A stretch of 64,000 nt of DNA from Ciceribacter sp. L1K22 (GTDB lineage Bacteria > Pseudomonadota > Alphaproteobacteria > Rhizobiales > Rhizobiaceae): assembly GCF_017599385.1 (NCBI RefSeq), contig NZ_JAGFPK010000001.1, positions 1,242,177 to 1,306,176 on the forward strand, read 5' to 3'. Numbering within the stretch: the stretch's first letter is position 1; each line of letters begins with the position of its first letter. The notes under the pieces were generated by a model. The model saw only the letters and a list, made by a program, of their open reading frames with translations. It did no database searches and was not told where the DNA came from. The position numbers were made by a program, and so were the translations under genes. Of the stretch, positions 61,574 through 64,000 are shown in pieces.

Positions 61574-62770
61574 CTACGCCGCGGCCGTCACGCCCTTTGC
61601 CATCGGCTCCGCCATCCATGTGCCGTTGCGGCCGCCGGCCTTGACAGAGTAGAGCGCCCGGTCGGCCGCCTCGACGAGTTCACCGAGCGCCTTGTCGTCG
61701 GTAGCAGAGCCGCAGGCTATGCCAATCGAGACGGTGACGCGTCCGCGTCCGTCGCGGATGTGGTCGTGCGGGATCGCCAGGTTGAACACCGCCGCGCGCA
61801 ACCGCTCGGCGATGTAGCGGGCGTGGCCCGGCTCGATCGCCGGCAGGATCGCCAGGAATTCCTCGCCGCCATGGCGTCCGAGATGCAGGTGCCCGTCCAG
61901 CTCCGCCCGCATCGTTTCCGCCACGCGCACGAGGCAGTCGTCCCCGGCCGCGTGGCCGTAGCCGTCGTTGTAGCTCTTGAAATGGTCGATATCGATCAAC
62001 AGCAGTGCACAGCGATCGAGATCGTCTGCTTCCGCGCCGGCTCGCATGCTGGCGATCGAGACGCTGGTGCCGCGGCGGTTCGGCAGGCCTGTCAGCGGGT
62101 CGGTGACCGACAACTGCTCAAGTTCGCCGTTGCGGCGCTTCAGTTCGCGCTTCAGCATCTCGTTCTCGTGCATTTGCACGAAGGCGATCAGCCGTTCGGC
62201 CTCCAACTGGTGACAGGCGATCAAGGTCAGCATCATCGCCGGCACGTAGACGGTCATGTGGAACACCAGGAACGAGGTGTAGAACCCGTGCAGGAACCAG
62301 ATGCAGCTATAGTTGACGACGAAGGTCACGAGGCTCGCCGCGAGCGCGGTGACGAAAGGCGGGCGTGCGCCGATCGTCACGACCATCTGGAAGATGACAG
62401 CGGCATAATAGTAGTGCAGGGCTGCCTCGCTGTTGCTGTGTATGAGGATCACGCACCAAGCGATGTTGCCGATGATGGAGACCCCGATCGCCGCATACTC
62501 CTTGTGGCGTATCGGCCGGTCCTGGTGCAGGAAGGCGAGCAGAACCAGCGCGAGCGGCAGGACGACGCCGAAGCGCAGGAGAAGGGAAAGCTCCGTGACA
62601 TCCGATAGCAGCAGGGCATCGACGACCGCGTAGCTCATGTAGAACAGGCCGATGATCACGACGTTGGCGATCAGCACCTGCGTTCGCACGGGGTTTCGGT
62701 ACCGGTCGAAGGCGGCAGCCTGTTCGGGGCTGAGCGTCGGACGGGCATCGAGGCCAAACCAGTTCTTCAT
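61574..62770 (-). CDS. Membrane diguanylate cyclase (GGDEF)
   Basis: Protein of 398 residues. Six hydrophobic helices fill residues 30-200. The GGDEF domain is C-terminal with VTDPLTGLPNRRG, LLLIDIDHFKSYNDGYGHAAGDDCLVRVAETMR and the active GRHGGEEF; it should make cyclic di-GMP. VSIGIACGSATDDKALGELVEAADRALYSVKAGGRNG completes it. No EAL domain. A c-di-GMP role in biofilm or motility is likely. Confidence 0.95.
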   Translation of the reverse strand: MKNWFGLDARPTLSPEQAAAFDRYRNPVRTQVLIANVVIIGLFYMSYAVVDALLLSDVTELSLLLRFGVVLPLALVLLAFLHQDRPIRHKEYAAIGVSIIGNIAWCVILIHSNSEAALHYYYAAVIFQMVVTIGARPPFVTALAASLVTFVVNYSCIWFLHGFYTSFLVFHMTVYVPAMMLTLIACHQLEAERLIAFVQMHENEMLKRELKRRNGELEQLSVTDPLTGLPNRRGTSVSIASMRAGAEADDLDRCALLLIDIDHFKSYNDGYGHAAGDDCLVRVAETMRAELDGHLHLGRHGGEEFLAILPAIEPGHARYIAERLRAAVFNLAIPHDHIRDGRGRVTVSIGIACGSATDDKALGELVEAADRALYSVKAGGRNGTWMAEPMAKGVTAAA

Positions 62771-62918
62771 GGATCATCCCTGGGATCGCGTGCGTCGGGG
62801 GCGTGATGCCCGTGCGGTTCTTGTGCGGCGCCAGAAGTTAAGTTTGGATTAATAAAACGGGTCGATTCACCCCAAAATTGGGGTGAACACTAAAATTGTA
62901 TATTGGGGAGCGGTCGCC

Positions 62919-64000
62919 TCAGGGTTTCGCGAGGCTGGCGGTCGTCTGAAGATCGACGGCGAGCGGCGCGGCATCTTTCAGCATGCGCTGGATGTCACGC
63001 AGGATCCGGGTCGATTCGGCCGAGAGCGATCGCGGACGCACGAGCTCGGGAATGGTCTTCGCGTCCGTCTTTCCCTTCTCCGCCTTGGCGATCGCCTGCG
63101 GGCGGGTGCCGGTCGGCAGAGGGTTTTCGATGCCGGGGATGGCCCGAAGCTCGATGCCCTGGTGGGCGTAGTCCATCAGCGTCTTGAAGGTCATCGCCGG
63201 CAGCGATCCGCCTGTCATGTTGGCGGTCGAGGTGTAGTCGTCATTGCCGAACCAGACGGCGGTCGTGTAGTTGCCGGTGAAACCGACGAACCAGGCGTCG
63301 CGATAGGCCTGTGTCGTGCCGGTCTTGCCGCCGGTGACGATGCCGTTGTCGAGCGCGGCACGGCGCGCCGTGCCGTTGACCGGAATGGTCACCAGGATGC
63401 GGTTCATCGACGACATCGCCTGCTCGGACAACACACGCTCCGCCGGCGGCTCGTCCCGCTCGAAATCGTAGAGCACCTTGCCGGAATAGTTCATTATCTG
63501 CGCGATGCCATGGCGTCGCGACTGCATGCCGCCGGCCGGAAACACCGCATAGCCCGTCGCCTGGTCGAGAACGGTCAGCTCGGACGTGCCGAGCGGGATC
63601 GTCTTGTCCTTGCGGATCGGGGTCTCCACGCCCATGCGTTTGGTCATGTCGACGATCGCGTCGAGACCCAGCTCATCCTTGGCTAGCCGCACCGGCACGG
63701 TGTTGATCGACTTGGCGAGCGCCGTCATCAGCGTCACACGGCCGGAATAGGAGCGGCCGTAGTTCTGTGGCGACCAGCCGCGCCAGGTCACGGGTCCATC
63801 GACGACGGTTGTTTCCGGCGTCATGCCCTTTTCCATGGCGGCGGCATAGGTGTAGACCTTGAACGACGAGCCCGGCTGACGCAGCGCCTTCGTTGCGCGG
63901 TTGAACTGGCTCTCGCCATAGTCGCGGCCACCGACCATGGCGCGCACAGCCCCGCCATTCTCGATCATCACGAGCGCGCCCTGGCGCACCTTGTAGCCTT
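62919..64000 (-). CDS. Class A penicillin-binding protein, C-terminal part (gene runs off the window)
   Basis: The last 360 residues of a PBP1a-like peptidoglycan synthase. The transpeptidase motifs are PGSSFKVYTY (active Ser), SINTVP (S-x-N) and GGKTGTT (K-T-G). The transglycosylase part lies beyond position 64000. The C-terminal tail after ELRAIPGIENPL is Lys-rich and typical of rhizobial members. It cross-links the cell wall at the inner membrane. Confidence 0.95.
   Translation of the reverse strand, partial: GYKVRQGALVMIENGGAVRAMVGGRDYGESQFNRATKALRQPGSSFKVYTYAAAMEKGMTPETTVVDGPVTWRGWSPQNYGRSYSGRVTLMTALAKSINTVPVRLAKDELGLDAIVDMTKRMGVETPIRKDKTIPLGTSELTVLDQATGYAVFPAGGMQSRRHGIAQIMNYSGKVLYDFERDEPPAERVLSEQAMSSMNRILVTIPVNGTARRAALDNGIVTGGKTGTTQAYRDAWFVGFTGNYTTAVWFGNDDYTSTANMTGGSLPAMTFKTLMDYAHQGIELRAIPGIENPLPTGTRPQAIAKAEKGKTDAKTIPELVRPRSLSAESTRILRDIQRMLKDAAPLAVDLQTTASLAKP

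Overview
The window is high-GC, densely coded chromosome from an alphaproteobacterium, most likely a member of the Rhizobiaceae. Pointers are a MucR/Ros regulator followed by DnaA_C-like and DUF6456 proteins, an Atu4866-family protein, a dmeRF-type metal efflux pair, a seven-gene Mrp/Pha antiporter operon, many LysR regulators and rhizobial-style intergenic GC palindromes. The genus cannot be fixed from this sequence. I saw no rRNA, tRNA, CRISPR array, insertion sequence or integrase.

Layout. 0.2-10 kb: SLC13-type permease; sulfide:quinone oxidoreductase and a VOC protein facing a universal stress protein across a perfect FNR/FixK-type box; then a DksA-type zinc finger protein, a PF10118 protein, a methyltransferase, and an FdhF/YdeP molybdoenzyme with a small overlapping partner gene. 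10-25 kb: two LysR/oxidoreductase modules, GreA/B-like factor, MYG1 protein, PNPOx-like protein, MAPEG, hemolysin III-type protein, GNAT enzymes, a membrane-anchored AraC regulator beside a 22-bp perfect palindrome, MsrB, and an HxlR regulator with its likely operator. 25.9-32 kb: mrpABCDEFG. 32-38 kb: mucR, DnaA_C-like, DUF6456, sufE, DUF5330 with a candidate small RNA in its 3' region, a histidine kinase and a peptidoglycan-binding protein. 38-43.5 kb: soluble chemoreceptor, DUF1491, TacA/TacT-type toxin-antitoxin, PaiB-like protein, dmeRF. 43.5-51 kb: third LysR module (cupin, alcohol dehydrogenase), GST, a broken AAA ATPase, rhodanese/DUF1127, LysR, BCCT transporter. 51-64 kb: ECF42-type sigma operon, beta-CASP metallohydrolase, a lipoprotein plus multidomain cell-wall protein pair, DUF486, DUF2336, a DUF1214/DUF1254 pair, a diguanylate cyclase and the 3' part of a class A penicillin-binding protein.

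Common themes are stress and redox control (sulfide, low oxygen, methionine sulfoxide, electrophiles), ion and metal balance (Mrp, DmeF, BCCT) and envelope upkeep. The least explained items are the lipoprotein/multidomain pair at 55.3-58.1 kb, the candidate anti-Shine-Dalgarno RNA near 34.8 kb, and the palindrome controlling a membrane AraC/exported protein pair at 22.4 kb. Start codons were often set by ribosome binding sites and may differ from those chosen by automatic pipelines. All family names come from motif recognition by eye, not from a database search.
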